Shown one piece after another: positions 9,403 through 17,867 of a stretch of 64,000 nucleotides of DNA. The DNA is taken from assembly GCA_036260935.1 (NCBI GenBank), contig DATALQ010000036.1:14747-78746 (forward strand), in the 5' to 3' direction. This stretch comes from JAEYOM01 sp036260935. Its GTDB lineage: Bacteria; Bacillota; Clostridia; Acetivibrionales; DTU013. Below the pieces are notes generated by a model, which saw nothing but the letters and a program-made list of their open reading frames with translations, ran no database searches and was not told where the DNA came from. Positions within the stretch are counted from its first letter, which is position 1; every line of letters starts with the position of its first letter. Both the position numbers and the translations under genes were made by a program.

Positions 9403-10025
9403 GAAAATGCCCCCTCTTCCATGTAATGCGACACATCTCCCCATATCACCGGGCTCCAAATACCATCATTGTAATCGACTATATTGAGGCAGGCTTGCTT
9501 CATATAAGCGCCTGTCCACAGATCCTTTACGGCCTTATTTTCGATAAAGGCAGCAATAGCCTTGAGCGTAACCGCATGCGTTACGACAAGCACATTTCCA
9601 TCATTGTGCCTTCTTGCAATGGTTTCCATCGTTCTTCCGGCACGGTCGATCAGAGCTTCAATAGTTTCACCGCCTACCGGCTTATATCTGTGTGGGGAAT
9701 TCTGAAAATTACTGTATTCCTCCGGGTAACGCCCCTCTATCTCGGATAAAAACATTCCTTCCCACTCGCCGAGATTAATCTCCATCAAGCCGTCCATCGG
9801 CACTACAGGTATATCCCGGCTGCCGGCAATTATGCGCGCCGTCTGGAGCGCCCTTCTGCTCGAGCTCGAATATACCGATTCGAATTCAACTCCCACAAGA
9901 GCCTCCGCAAGCCACTCCGCCTGCCTTACGCCCAGTTCGGACAAGGGCGAATCCTTGTGTCCCTGCGTTCTTTTCTGAATATTCCAGGTAGTCTCCCCGT
10001 GCCTTGTTATGTAAAACCTCAACAT
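9399..10025 (-). CDS. histidine phosphatase (phosphoglycerate mutase family)
   Basis: A 208-residue branch-1 histidine phosphatase. The catalytic RHG motif is TRHGETTWN at the N-terminus, the acid residue sits in LGEWEGMF, and the second histidine is in VVTHAVTLKAI. Family substrates range from alpha-ribazole phosphate to sugar and nucleotide phosphates; nothing nearby points to cobalamin synthesis, so the substrate is open. It is translationally coupled to the DinB gene downstream. Confidence 0.9.
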   Translation of the reverse strand: MLRFYITRHGETTWNIQKRTQGHKDSPLSELGVRQAEWLAEALVGVEFESVYSSSSRRALQTARIIAGSRDIPVVPMDGLMEINLGEWEGMFLSEIEGRYPEEYSNFQNSPHRYKPVGGETIEALIDRAGRTMETIARRHNDGNVLVVTHAVTLKAIAAFIENKAVKDLWTGAYMKQACLNIVDYNDGIWSPVIWGDVSHYMEEGAFS

Positions 10026-10100
10026 GTTTGCCTCACACCTGTCTTCTGTTTTTACCCCGGTAGATCCATATCCAAGTCATAATCCAAGAGCTAGTCTTGA

Positions 10101-10559
10101 TTAAAGAGTTTCCACTTCCTTGAGCCTGCCGTCAAAATGTCCGATATGCCACTGCAGATGTCTGAAATAGTCCTTTACGATAAATTCCAGCGGCAGCGCA
10201 TGTTCATCCTTGATCCAGACATTTCCGAGTGCCCCTTCGTCCAAATTCTCTATGATCTTCAGCAATATACGGTTATACGAATACCACAGTGCCGTCAGGC
10301 TGTTCCAGTCCATGTCCCTGTAATTCTGAGCACGTATCCAGCTCTCCGCCTCGTATGGGGGGAAATCCAGCAGATCTCCGAATTGCAGCCTGACAAATCT
10401 CTGGTGGTTATTCGAAGCGGAATCTATCAGATGGCCTATTATCTCTTTAAGCGACCAGCTTTCCGGGGCAGGTCTTATGCCTGTAATCCCTTCCGGAACC
10501 TCAGTCAGCTTTTTGTGAAAGGTTTCAATTATCTCGGAATAATTTTTGATATCGAACAT
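10101..10559 (-). CDS. DinB family protein
   Basis: A protein of about 152 residues of the DinB superfamily. The three expected histidines are visible in LKEIIGHLIDSASNNHQRFV and RHLQWHIGHFDGRL, the HxxHxxxH layout of the metal site. ATG 10559 has GGGGGA seven bases upstream and is preferred over the TTG two codons earlier. It is one of three DinB genes in the array, each diverged from the others, which suggests separate acquisition and not tandem duplication. Confidence 0.85.
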   Translation of the reverse strand: MFDIKNYSEIIETFHKKLTEVPEGITGIRPAPESWSLKEIIGHLIDSASNNHQRFVRLQFGDLLDFPPYEAESWIRAQNYRDMDWNSLTALWYSYNRILLKIIENLDEGALGNVWIKDEHALPLEFIVKDYFRHLQWHIGHFDGRLKEVETL

Positions 10560-10634
10560 TTTCAATCCCCCTTTTATTGTGCTGAGTACTAGTGTTGTGT
10601 CCTGTGGCGCCGGGCGAACCGCTGTTCCAGCCTC

Positions 10635-11996
10635 TCAAGTCAGCTGTCCCTGCCAAAGCTCCCTCATGCTTTCAAGATACGCCGACATTCTCCGGTCATC
10701 CTGCTCGGGATATATAAGCAGCGATTGTTCAGCCACGGTCTTTGCCATTTCCCTGAACATCCGGCACATTTCGAATACAGCTTTCCAAAGCTTGCCATAT
10801 TTACCTTCGGTATAGGTTCCAGTATACATTTTGTAATGCCGTTCGGAAAGATATTTCTTAAAATATTTACCACATTTGCCTGCCGAAACCATAAAATCGT
10901 GCGAGCCTCCTATATGCCAGCAGATCATCTGATCCAGCATGTCTCTGGCATATTCGAACATTCTCATGGAGTATGGCATTTCGTCACGCAGGATGCCCTT
11001 GGCGACATTCTGCAGCACCCACCAGAATTCATTGCAGCAGTCGGAATAAAGTTTTTCTGTCGGCGGCTTGATATGATAGCTGCTATTGTTTGAAGCCGTT
11101 GTTGGCGGCAGTATTCCGTCCTTATCCAGCAGGTTTACGGTAAGGCTGTCTTTCCCGAGCAGTTCGGACACCTTCGCTACAGGAATCAGAGTCAGATCTA
11201 TTCTGTTGCCGTCGGTAAAAAGCATCTGATAGTTGAAGCTGCCGTTATTGTATGGGGGGAGCAGATCCATTGTCTCCGGCATCTGGAGAATTATCCTTTC
11301 CCCGAAGACGTCAACCCAGCTGTGGTCCCTTGTGAAAGATTTCAAATCGTTTACGACATAAACGATGTCATAATCCTGAAAGCGATCCTTCGGGGCGTCG
11401 GGGTCGGTTCTTGAACCGTTCATGACAACAGCCCGTATACGTTCGTCGTTCTCTGCCGTATCGAGGATGAGCTCCGTCATTTTCGCCTCACTTCTGTAAG
11501 GAACCGCTCCGTATGCTGCCCGCCCATGACGTCGGTTCTTTGATTTTTCCTTTCCGGCTGCTTTGCCAGACTTTTTTTCTTCCCTGCCTGCCAATCGCTT
11601 TATCTCGAGGTTTACCTGTACAAAGCGATTATCCTTGTCCGCCATTACCCTGTAGCCATCCGTCAGCACCCGTTGAGTTCCTGCATCGAGCGGCAGCGAG
11701 CACCATGATGGATCCGTGAAACTGAACTCCACCTCGAGGCTGTCCTCATAAAACACTCTTACAGAGGTCACTCTGCCCCAGTCCTCGTTCTGCATCCTGT
11801 CTATACGGCCGAATCGGCTTGCGAAGGTGTGATCCCTTATATAAACCTGCGGATCGGCAGCCATCACTACCAGGTCGACATCCGAATCGGCCCTCGCGGT
11901 CCCTCTGGCATGAGAACCCACTAGAACCATGCACCGGATGTTTTCTTCCTGTTCCGCCCAGTCCAAAGCTTCGGAAAGAAAGCGCGAAACGTTCAT
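10635..11996 (-). CDS. fused tandem nucleotidyltransferase, ANT(6)-like C-terminal half
   Basis: A 453-residue protein with two nucleotidyltransferase units. Residues 1 to about 135 hold a minimal domain with GSHARGTARADSDVDLVV. A very basic linker follows (KKSGKAAGKEKSKNRRHGR). From about residue 167 the protein matches streptomycin 6-adenylyltransferases (AadE/AadK): NGSRTDPDAPKDRFQDYDIVYVV, then GERIILQMPETMDLLPP and the helical C-terminus with FWWVLQNVAKGI. ANT(6) enzymes are usually about 285-300 residues with one catalytic unit. Its start overlaps the methyltransferase stop (ATGA). Aminoglycoside modification is inferred, not shown. Confidence 0.85.
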   Translation of the reverse strand: MNVSRFLSEALDWAEQEENIRCMVLVGSHARGTARADSDVDLVVMAADPQVYIRDHTFASRFGRIDRMQNEDWGRVTSVRVFYEDSLEVEFSFTDPSWCSLPLDAGTQRVLTDGYRVMADKDNRFVQVNLEIKRLAGREEKKSGKAAGKEKSKNRRHGRAAYGAVPYRSEAKMTELILDTAENDERIRAVVMNGSRTDPDAPKDRFQDYDIVYVVNDLKSFTRDHSWVDVFGERIILQMPETMDLLPPYNNGSFNYQMLFTDGNRIDLTLIPVAKVSELLGKDSLTVNLLDKDGILPPTTASNNSSYHIKPPTEKLYSDCCNEFWWVLQNVAKGILRDEMPYSMRMFEYARDMLDQMICWHIGGSHDFMVSAGKCGKYFKKYLSERHYKMYTGTYTEGKYGKLWKAVFEMCRMFREMAKTVAEQSLLIYPEQDDRRMSAYLESMRELWQGQLT

Positions 11997-12652
11997 TTAT
12001 TTACCTCCTGAGGTTTGCTTCCGATCATTATGAACAATGAATACGGCACATCCCTGTCTTCGATCTTTTTAAAGTCTTTATAGAATACCCTGGAATGTAT
12101 ATTGACAAAACCGGCATTCTTCAATACCACTTTTAACTCATCCTCATCAAAGCCGTTATGACCGCTGAAGTCCTTCTCAAGCCTGTGAAAGCTGCCGTCA
12201 TCGGCAGTGAGGTCAACGATGCAGATGGTGCCGCCGACTGAGATAAAACCATACAGCTTCTTTATGGCGGATCGCACATCGGCAACGTGGTGCAGCACCA
12301 TGGAAGAATATACTACGTCGTACTTACCCTGTGGCAATGCCGTTTGCGCTATATAAGGACTGCTTTCGGGCAGACTCGGGATATCCGCATTAAGTGCGGT
12401 CATATTGGTGATTCCGCTCTCTTTTATTTTATTGCTGAGTTCATTTATCATTCCAACCGAGGTGTCGACAAGGGTTATATGATCGAAGCTGTCCTTCAGC
12501 CCGAAGCTGACCAGGCCTGTGCCGCAGCCGAATTCCAATGCATTCGAGTGCGGCTTTATCTCTACTGCTTTTGCGATCTCATCCGAAATTGCTCTTGCCC
12601 GCTTTAGTCTTTTTTCGGTGTCCCAGCCTGCAGCTGCAGCATCAAAGTCCAT
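11993..12652 (-). CDS. class I SAM-dependent methyltransferase
   Basis: A 219-residue Rossmann methyltransferase. Motif I is ALEFGCGTGLVSF, the acidic loop is ITLVDTS, and the post-motif VVYSSMVLHHVADV is typical of UbiE/BioC-like small-molecule methyltransferases. The C-terminal part (GFVNIHSRVFYKDFK) fits the same group. The gene ends in an ATGA overlap with the nucleotidyltransferase fusion, so the two are co-translated. The substrate is unknown. Confidence 0.85.
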   Translation of the reverse strand: MDFDAAAAGWDTEKRLKRARAISDEIAKAVEIKPHSNALEFGCGTGLVSFGLKDSFDHITLVDTSVGMINELSNKIKESGITNMTALNADIPSLPESSPYIAQTALPQGKYDVVYSSMVLHHVADVRSAIKKLYGFISVGGTICIVDLTADDGSFHRLEKDFSGHNGFDEDELKVVLKNAGFVNIHSRVFYKDFKKIEDRDVPYSLFIMIGSKPQEVNK

Positions 12653-12692
12653 TTTAGGCCCCCTTCGTCTTCCGTAAAGCAGTTATATACCG

Positions 12693-13208
12693 TTAAACAC
12701 CTCTGTAAAACCATTTGGTCGGCAGCAGGAAAGTCCAGGGCATCGTAACCAGCGCAATTGTAAGCGCAACCTTGAACCTCAGCTTTCTGTCTTCTATCTG
12801 CCTGAAAGTGAACCTGTAGTTGAAAAACAGGATAAACGCAGCAGCTAAAAGCATTGCAAACACTATGAGGAAAAGCGCCGGGGGGTAACCGAACGGGTCA
12901 AAGTTTATTCCTGTAAGGAATTCGTTTGGCAGCCCTATCCCTGTTCCTGATACGTTTATGATAAACAGCATAAGCGCTCCTATTATGTCGGCTGCAAATC
13001 CGAATAACCAAACCTTCAGCACACTGCCCTTATAAAATGCTTTAAGATCGAGCTTTGATTGCGATAATTTGAAAACTGCATAACAAAGCATTATGACAAG
13101 AGAATCTATAACGAAATTGCCAAAAAGCGTTATGAAGATAACCGGCGGGAAAAATATCAAAAACCAGATAGGAAAAATGACATTATATAACTTTACGTCT
13201 TTTTTCAT
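12693..13208 (-). CDS. integral membrane protein, unknown function
   Basis: About 171 residues with four to five hydrophobic segments: FPIWFLIFFPPVIFITLFG, FVIDSLVIMLCYAVF, VWLFGFAADIIGALMLFII, PALFLIVFAMLLAAAFILFF, and a final VALTIALVTMPWTFLL. No catalytic motif or known family is evident. ATG 13208 has GAGGTG upstream; the TTG at 13223 is less likely. It sits between the tautomerase and methyltransferase genes on the same strand. Confidence 0.7.
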   Translation of the reverse strand: MKKDVKLYNVIFPIWFLIFFPPVIFITLFGNFVIDSLVIMLCYAVFKLSQSKLDLKAFYKGSVLKVWLFGFAADIIGALMLFIINVSGTGIGLPNEFLTGINFDPFGYPPALFLIVFAMLLAAAFILFFNYRFTFRQIEDRKLRFKVALTIALVTMPWTFLLPTKWFYRGV

Positions 13209-13241
13209 ATTGCAGCACCTCAATGGTTTCTTATTATTCGC

Positions 13242-13646
13242 TTATTGTTCGCTCATCCTTCTTCTCGTCGTCATAGGTATGCCGTCGTAGCCCCATGCGT
13301 CGGGATTCAGCTCGTCGATGATGAAATAATTGGTCTCATGGCATTTCCCCAGCACATCCGACATCAGTTCTCTGACGGCGTACATCATTCTCTCAATCTC
13401 CACCGGATTTGTAGTTCCCTTGGATACCTTGATATTCAGGAAGGTTACTATTTTTTCAGAATCAGGTTTTAACATCTTCCCTCCGACCGCCCATTGGCCG
13501 GCCTCAAGCTCATCCACCGTGATGACTGTGTAGTTCCTGTCCCTTCCCATTAATTCTACTACAAGGTCCGTAATACCTTCGACCAGTTCAACCTTTTGCT
13601 CGGCCGATACCTGGCCTTTTAACAGTTTTAAATTAATAAACGGCAT
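13242..13646 (-). CDS. tandem two-domain tautomerase (4-OT family)
   Basis: A 134-residue protein made of two tautomerase units of about 60 residues. The first begins MPFINLKLLKGQVSAEQK, with the proline directly after Met that becomes the catalytic base once Met is removed, and contains VELVEGITDLVVELMGR. The second (TFLNIKVSKGTTNP, MMYAVRELMSDVLGK) has the same spacing but lacks an N-terminal proline, so it is probably structural. ATG 13646 is supported by GGAGA and by the Pro-2 rule over the in-frame start at 13676. Monomeric 4-OT subunits are about 60 residues, so this is a fusion. Confidence 0.85.
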   Translation of the reverse strand: MPFINLKLLKGQVSAEQKVELVEGITDLVVELMGRDRNYTVITVDELEAGQWAVGGKMLKPDSEKIVTFLNIKVSKGTTNPVEIERMMYAVRELMSDVLGKCHETNYFIIDELNPDAWGYDGIPMTTRRRMSEQ

Positions 13647-13668
13647 TATCTGTCTCCTTACTCGGCCC

Positions 13669-14187
13669 CTATTCAATCGGGTAGTAATCCTTGTTAACGC
13701 CTACATAAACCGGCAGCTTTCCGGTCTCCAATCTGATACAGCCCTGTATGTAGCCCATATGCCATGTGATATGCCTGAATTGAGCGACGATCAAATCGAA
13801 ACGCGAAATCCTCATTTCCTGGCAAATGACTTCTTCCAATAGCTTGGAATCATCCATGTCATCCATATAGAGAGCGACCTTCTCCCCGATATTTTTGAAA
13901 TACGTTTCCAACAGGTCTTTGCTCAAGGTTTTACCCGATTTACTGCCGAGACTGTTCAGGCCGTCCTCATGGAAGTCCGGGAAACGGTAGTTCTCGGAAT
14001 AGGCAAATATCCGGTCGATCGAATTGAGCATATGATAAAAATGCTTCCACATCGGAAAGCCGTTTACTTCCTTCTGCATCAGCTCCTCAGATATTTCCGC
14101 AAAGGTATATCCTATATCCAGCATTATGATTCCGGTCTGTTTTCTCAATTTCTCAGTGAACGCTTTCTCCGTCCCGGCAAGCCCCAT
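13669..14187 (-). CDS. DinB-like protein
   Basis: A 172-residue helical protein with DinB features: the histidine-bearing helix MWKHFYHMLNSIDRIFAY and the closing FRHITWHMGYIQGCIRL. The overall similarity is weaker than in the other two DinB genes. It lies 14 bp downstream of a GNAT gene and 22 bp upstream of the tautomerase start, consistent with one transcript. Confidence 0.75.
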   Translation of the reverse strand: MGLAGTEKAFTEKLRKQTGIIMLDIGYTFAEISEELMQKEVNGFPMWKHFYHMLNSIDRIFAYSENYRFPDFHEDGLNSLGSKSGKTLSKDLLETYFKNIGEKVALYMDDMDDSKLLEEVICQEMRISRFDLIVAQFRHITWHMGYIQGCIRLETGKLPVYVGVNKDYYPIE

Positions 14188-14200
14188 GATACACCCCCGA

Positions 14201-14701
14201 TTAACTTATAGCATTAACGATTCTTTCCATAAAACAAACTTCAAAAGGCAAATGATCAAATTTTCTTGTGCCTGTTTCGGCAAATCCGCAGCTTATGTAC
14301 CAATCCTTAAGGCGCCTGTTTTCGTTTATAATGCCTATGGATACCTTTTTGCCTCCACTCTTCCGGGCATAGTCCATAACAAAATCAATCAATTTTCGCC
14401 CATACCCGTTATGTCTGTATTCAGGCAAAACCGCAAGCCTCTCCATGTAAAACACGCCATCACCTGCCTGCTCAATCGCCACAAAACCTATGCAGGTATT
14501 TTTCACATATGCGCCATACATATCTATTCCCTTGTCCCTCATTTTGATCAGTGACTCGGGGCCAAGGAAGGCTGGGTTTGTAGGGGCATTCTCCCGGGTT
14601 ATGTTGAATTCTTCGGCTACAGTGATAAAAGACCGCCTGATGACGTCATTACACTCGTCGAGTCCAATATCCACTTTCTTAATGGCCACGGTATTACTCA
14701 T
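14201..14701 (-). CDS. GNAT family N-acetyltransferase
   Basis: A 166-residue GNAT. The CoA loop is AVLPEYRHNGYGRKLIDFV and the C-terminal signature is NRRLKDWYISCGFAETGTRKF. The N-terminus VDIGLDECNDVIRRSFITVAEEFN marks a variant group. It is 13 bp from the DUF1801 gene. Substrate unknown. Confidence 0.88.
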   Translation of the reverse strand: MSNTVAIKKVDIGLDECNDVIRRSFITVAEEFNITRENAPTNPAFLGPESLIKMRDKGIDMYGAYVKNTCIGFVAIEQAGDGVFYMERLAVLPEYRHNGYGRKLIDFVMDYARKSGGKKVSIGIINENRRLKDWYISCGFAETGTRKFDHLPFEVCFMERIVNAIS

Positions 14702-14714
14702 ATTTTTATCCTTC

Positions 14715-15089
14715 TTATTGCTTTTTGTCCTTCTTTCTATTCTCCGCTGCCCTGAACCTGACCATTTTACTTATTAACTCGGCAGGCAGCGGCTTATCCA
14801 GAGGAAACTGTACGGAGCCCTTCGCACTTTTGTATCCGGCCAGTTCACCCTTGAAAGCGGCGATTCCATCAGCTCCCGGGTAAAAACCTATGTGCTTTGC
14901 AAAGCCTGCGTACCATACTATGATCCCGTTCTGGTAAAAAGCAGGCATCTGGTAGCTTATTTTCTCCTGAGCCTCAGGTACAAGCGGTTTTATTATCGCT
15001 CTTATCTCTTCCAGCTTGCTTTGAATGCTCTCTGGAAATGACCTGATGTATTCATCGACAGAATCAAACTTTTGTCTTCCGTTATCCAT
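14715..15089 (-). CDS. DUF1801 protein (YdhG-type, iron-chaperone-like fold)
   Basis: A 124-residue protein of the DUF1801/YdhG group with a frataxin-like fold. Family marks are VDEYIRSFPESIQSKLEEIR, EAQEKISYQMPAFYQNG, HIGFYPGADGIAAF and GSVQFPLDKPLPAELISKMV. The family has been linked to intracellular iron handling, but direct function here is unproved. The C-terminus is Lys/Arg-rich. It belongs to the same minus-strand array. Confidence 0.87.
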   Translation of the reverse strand: MDNGRQKFDSVDEYIRSFPESIQSKLEEIRAIIKPLVPEAQEKISYQMPAFYQNGIIVWYAGFAKHIGFYPGADGIAAFKGELAGYKSAKGSVQFPLDKPLPAELISKMVRFRAAENRKKDKKQ

Positions 15090-15120
15090 TTCAATGTCTC
15101 CTTTGTAACCGCTTAACCAT

Positions 15121-15480
15121 CTATCCCTTTACAAACCTCGTGCTGCATTCCCTGCAATAGGTATCTTCCTTCTTGACTTTCTTGCTGCCGCAGTTCTGAC
15201 ATTCATATGTCTCATCAGTTATTTGTATTTTCTGGTATTTTATCTTATTATACTGCAGGTTTATCCTCCTGTCCTGCCGAAATTCCAATGCCAGTATAAC
15301 ACCGAATATCAGCAGTATAGCCCCGCCTATAATTGCGGAGATTTTGATGATGGCGATCATTATTTCCGTTTTCAAAAAAGTAGCGAAAATCAGGTAGGCT
15401 GCCATCGGGATCACTATCAAAAACAGCCCGCAAACGCCTAATATTCGAGTACCATACCAGATCGTATTTATTTTTTTCAT
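15121..15480 (-). CDS. two-TM protein with C-terminal zinc ribbon
   Basis: A 119-residue protein. Two hydrophobic segments (GVCGLFLIVIPMAAYLIF and IIKISAIIGGAILLIFGVIL) are followed by a soluble tail with CQNCGSKKVKKEDTYCREC, a CxxC...CxxC zinc ribbon. The ribbon would face the cytosol if the N-terminus is inside. No enzyme motif is seen and no family name is assured. Confidence 0.7.
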   Translation of the reverse strand: MKKINTIWYGTRILGVCGLFLIVIPMAAYLIFATFLKTEIMIAIIKISAIIGGAILLIFGVILALEFRQDRRINLQYNKIKYQKIQITDETYECQNCGSKKVKKEDTYCRECSTRFVKG

Positions 15481-15560
15481 TTTATCCTATCAAAATTCTC
15501 CCGAATTGTTACCGTACATTATGATTCGGCAAAATACCCAGTTTCAAGCGGAGTTCCGCC

Positions 15561-16454
15561 TCAAAGATTTTGTTTTACCCAGCAGCGGCTGTCATAGGCC
15601 TTTTTAAACCCAAGCCGCGTGTACCATTCAAACGCCTTTTCATCGGGTTCGACAAAAACATTTACCGCTCCCATTTCCCTGCATTTCCTGATAGATTCGT
15701 TAACACATGCACTGGCAAGGCCAAGCTTCCTGTATCCGGGAGCCGTCGCAAGCGGTTCGATAAAAGCCGCCTTGGTATCCTGATCGTACCATATACCGCA
15801 AAAAGATGCAAAACCTTGATCCGGAGCCACAGCAACAGTACATATGTCCTTATTGTAATCAAGCCACGCATGCTTTATCGGCAAATAAACCTCGTCGTCA
15901 TAGGACGGCGGATCCCCTTCGTAATCAAATGCCTTCCACAGCAAGGCGTTCAGCCTTTCGAAGCTATATACTTCACGTAGACTCCTTATATGAAAGTCTT
16001 CAGGAATTTTTACTTCGTTCAGCGATGCCGATGATGGGTAAAAAAGCATCCTGCCCGCCTTACCCGGGAAATATCCGTTTCCCGCCAGGATATCGGGAAA
16101 TATATCATTATCGCGTGCTAAGACATTAAGAAACTTGCTTCCATCATCATCCTTGCCACAGAAAGTCTTTTCGGCATAATCGATCATATCCCTGCAGATT
16201 TTGGAGTACTCCGGATCGATTTCAGCGATTACACTGCCGTACCAGGGGCTCTCAAGTCTGACTAAGCCAATTATCCCGCAATCATTTTCCCAAATGCCCA
16301 TTTTTTCAGGATGGAACATCTCAAAACACGGGTGTTTTGAAAAACAATCCCATATAACTTTACGGTCGTTATCCTCCCCGGCGCTTAACCTGCCAAGAAA
16401 TTTACCGATCCTTTCGATATCGCCATCATTGAAAGGTCTTAAACGTATCTCCAT
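15561..16454 (-). CDS. double-domain GNAT acetyltransferase
   Basis: A 297-residue protein with two GNAT folds, as in MshD-like enzymes. The N-terminal unit (residues about 1-135) is degenerate: it has MGIWENDCGIIGLVRLES but no clear CoA loop. The C-terminal unit (about 150-297) carries IEPLATAPGYRKLGLASACV and AFEWYTRLGFKKAYDSRCW and should be active. The degenerate half may bind substrate. Confidence 0.82.
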   Translation of the reverse strand: MEIRLRPFNDGDIERIGKFLGRLSAGEDNDRKVIWDCFSKHPCFEMFHPEKMGIWENDCGIIGLVRLESPWYGSVIAEIDPEYSKICRDMIDYAEKTFCGKDDDGSKFLNVLARDNDIFPDILAGNGYFPGKAGRMLFYPSSASLNEVKIPEDFHIRSLREVYSFERLNALLWKAFDYEGDPPSYDDEVYLPIKHAWLDYNKDICTVAVAPDQGFASFCGIWYDQDTKAAFIEPLATAPGYRKLGLASACVNESIRKCREMGAVNVFVEPDEKAFEWYTRLGFKKAYDSRCWVKQNL

Positions 16455-16472
16455 TTTTTCCCCCGTTACTGC

Positions 16473-16673
16473 TCAAAACTGGCATTTGCGCTTGAATACA
16501 CCGATTATGTAGCGCGTCTGCCCATAGCTCATATTGGTATCGAAGCAGGTAACAAGCTCCCAGCCGTCCCTGCCAAGGTCATTGAGTTCATTTTGGAATG
16601 TTGACATGTCGACTATCCCGCCCATAAACCCCTTTGCTTCCAATTGTATCGTCCTGTATTCCCATGTATCCAT
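16473..16673 (-). CDS. DUF4177 small protein
   Basis: A 66-residue protein of the DUF4177 type. It opens with WEYRTIQLEAKG and contains LNDLGRDGWELVTCFDT, the conserved LN.LG..GWELV core. Function is unknown. It is a separate gene 18 bp upstream of the double GNAT gene on the same strand. Confidence 0.8.
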   Translation of the reverse strand: MDTWEYRTIQLEAKGFMGGIVDMSTFQNELNDLGRDGWELVTCFDTNMSYGQTRYIIGVFKRKCQF

Positions 16674-16725
16674 TTATATACGCCTCCTATTACATTTACA
16701 AATTATACGTACCGGCCATTTGATT

Positions 16726-17235
16726 TTATTCTTTTTTTGCCGGTCTTTTGAGTGCGTAAAACTCGTTCAGCAGGTCCATGTATTCCGGCAGCTTTTCCAA
16801 ATCCGGGTCGCCGAATTCAAAGGTATATCCGTTGCATTTATCGATAACTCTGTCCTCCAGCGTATATGTCTTCCTGAATTTGCAAACTCCCCCCTTGTCG
16901 TTATGACAGCGGCGGCAGATCCCGTATTCCCCGGTAAAAACTTCTTTGATAAAGCTTTTGGTATTTTCGATATAATCACGGTGTTTATCGATGTCGTTCA
17001 AAAAAAGCCTGAGGACAATCGAGTTATCCCTGATATAGATTCTCGCTGCCACGTGTTTGCCTTTGACACCGTTTTTCCAATATATGATCATATATCTGCC
17101 CCAGCAGAAACCGTCGCCTATATTGCCGCCGCAGCTGTAGCCAAGTTTATTGATCTCATCATCAAATGCAGTAATGAAAGCCTTTCTTTCCTCCGAAATG
17201 AAGCTGAATCTTTCTTCCGCAAGTATAGCTATCAT
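16726..17235 (-). CDS. hypothetical protein with Cys pair motif
   Basis: About 169 residues, unrecognised. Features seen: an N-terminal helix (FISEERKAFITAFDDEIN), a Gly/aromatic stretch GGNIGDGFCWGRYMIIYWK, and CRRCHNDKGGVCKFRKTYTLEDRV, in which three Cys and one His could hold a metal. ATG 17235 has GAGGTGAG upstream; the longer start at 17283 would overlap the preceding GNAT gene. Confidence 0.65.
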   Translation of the reverse strand: MIAILAEERFSFISEERKAFITAFDDEINKLGYSCGGNIGDGFCWGRYMIIYWKNGVKGKHVAARIYIRDNSIVLRLFLNDIDKHRDYIENTKSFIKEVFTGEYGICRRCHNDKGGVCKFRKTYTLEDRVIDKCNGYTFEFGDPDLEKLPEYMDLLNEFYALKRPAKKE

Positions 17236-17252
17236 GCACTCACCTCGCTTTT

Positions 17253-17807
17253 TTACAGTACAAATTCCAGCTGACAGTCGCATGGCTCCTTCTCGACTGC
17301 GGCCGGATCGGCTTCTTCCGCCTCGACACAGTCTACCGCCTTATAAAATGCCTGCGATTCCTCGGATGAATGCGCAGATATGTACAGCTTTTTGGCACCG
17401 AATCCCCGTGCCTTATCGCAGGCTGCAGAAAATAACTTCTTTCCGATCCCCTTGTTCCTGCATTCATACGAAACATGCAGCATCCCTAAATGTGCGTATT
17501 CCCTTTTACTTCCGGACAATTCCCTGCCGACGCATGCAAAGCCGATCACAAATCCGTTGGCAAATGCCCCGAAGGCAGCCCCCCCGTGCTCTATACACCA
17601 TATCAGGGACGCAACGTGTTCACTTTTTTCCTTATCGTCCCACTGTTCCACAAATGCGATATCCTTAAGCGCCCACTTGCCGTTTTCCTTGCGCCAGCAG
17701 CGTTTGACATCCTGGTAGCGGTTAAAATGCTTCAGCAGATAAGAAGTGCATTCCTCCGCTTTCAGTTCCCTGATTGTTAAATCCTTTTCTGATGCTGTAC
17801 GTTCCAT
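17253..17807 (-). CDS. GNAT family N-acetyltransferase
   Basis: About 184 residues. CoA-binding motif: LHVSYECRNKGIGKKLFSAA, followed by AKKLYISAHSSEESQAFYKAVDCVEAEEAD. The C-terminal residues EKEPCDCQLEF match a known GNAT subgroup that ends in a short Cys-bearing tail. ATG 17807 is preceded by GGGGGAA. It is the sixth GNAT in the array and is not a close duplicate of the others. Confidence 0.85.
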   Translation of the reverse strand: MERTASEKDLTIRELKAEECTSYLLKHFNRYQDVKRCWRKENGKWALKDIAFVEQWDDKEKSEHVASLIWCIEHGGAAFGAFANGFVIGFACVGRELSGSKREYAHLGMLHVSYECRNKGIGKKLFSAACDKARGFGAKKLYISAHSSEESQAFYKAVDCVEAEEADPAAVEKEPCDCQLEFVL

Positions 17808-17867
17808 TACTTCCCCCTCAACTGATTCAGATAACCTTATACATGTATAAAGCATGAACCCTCGCTT

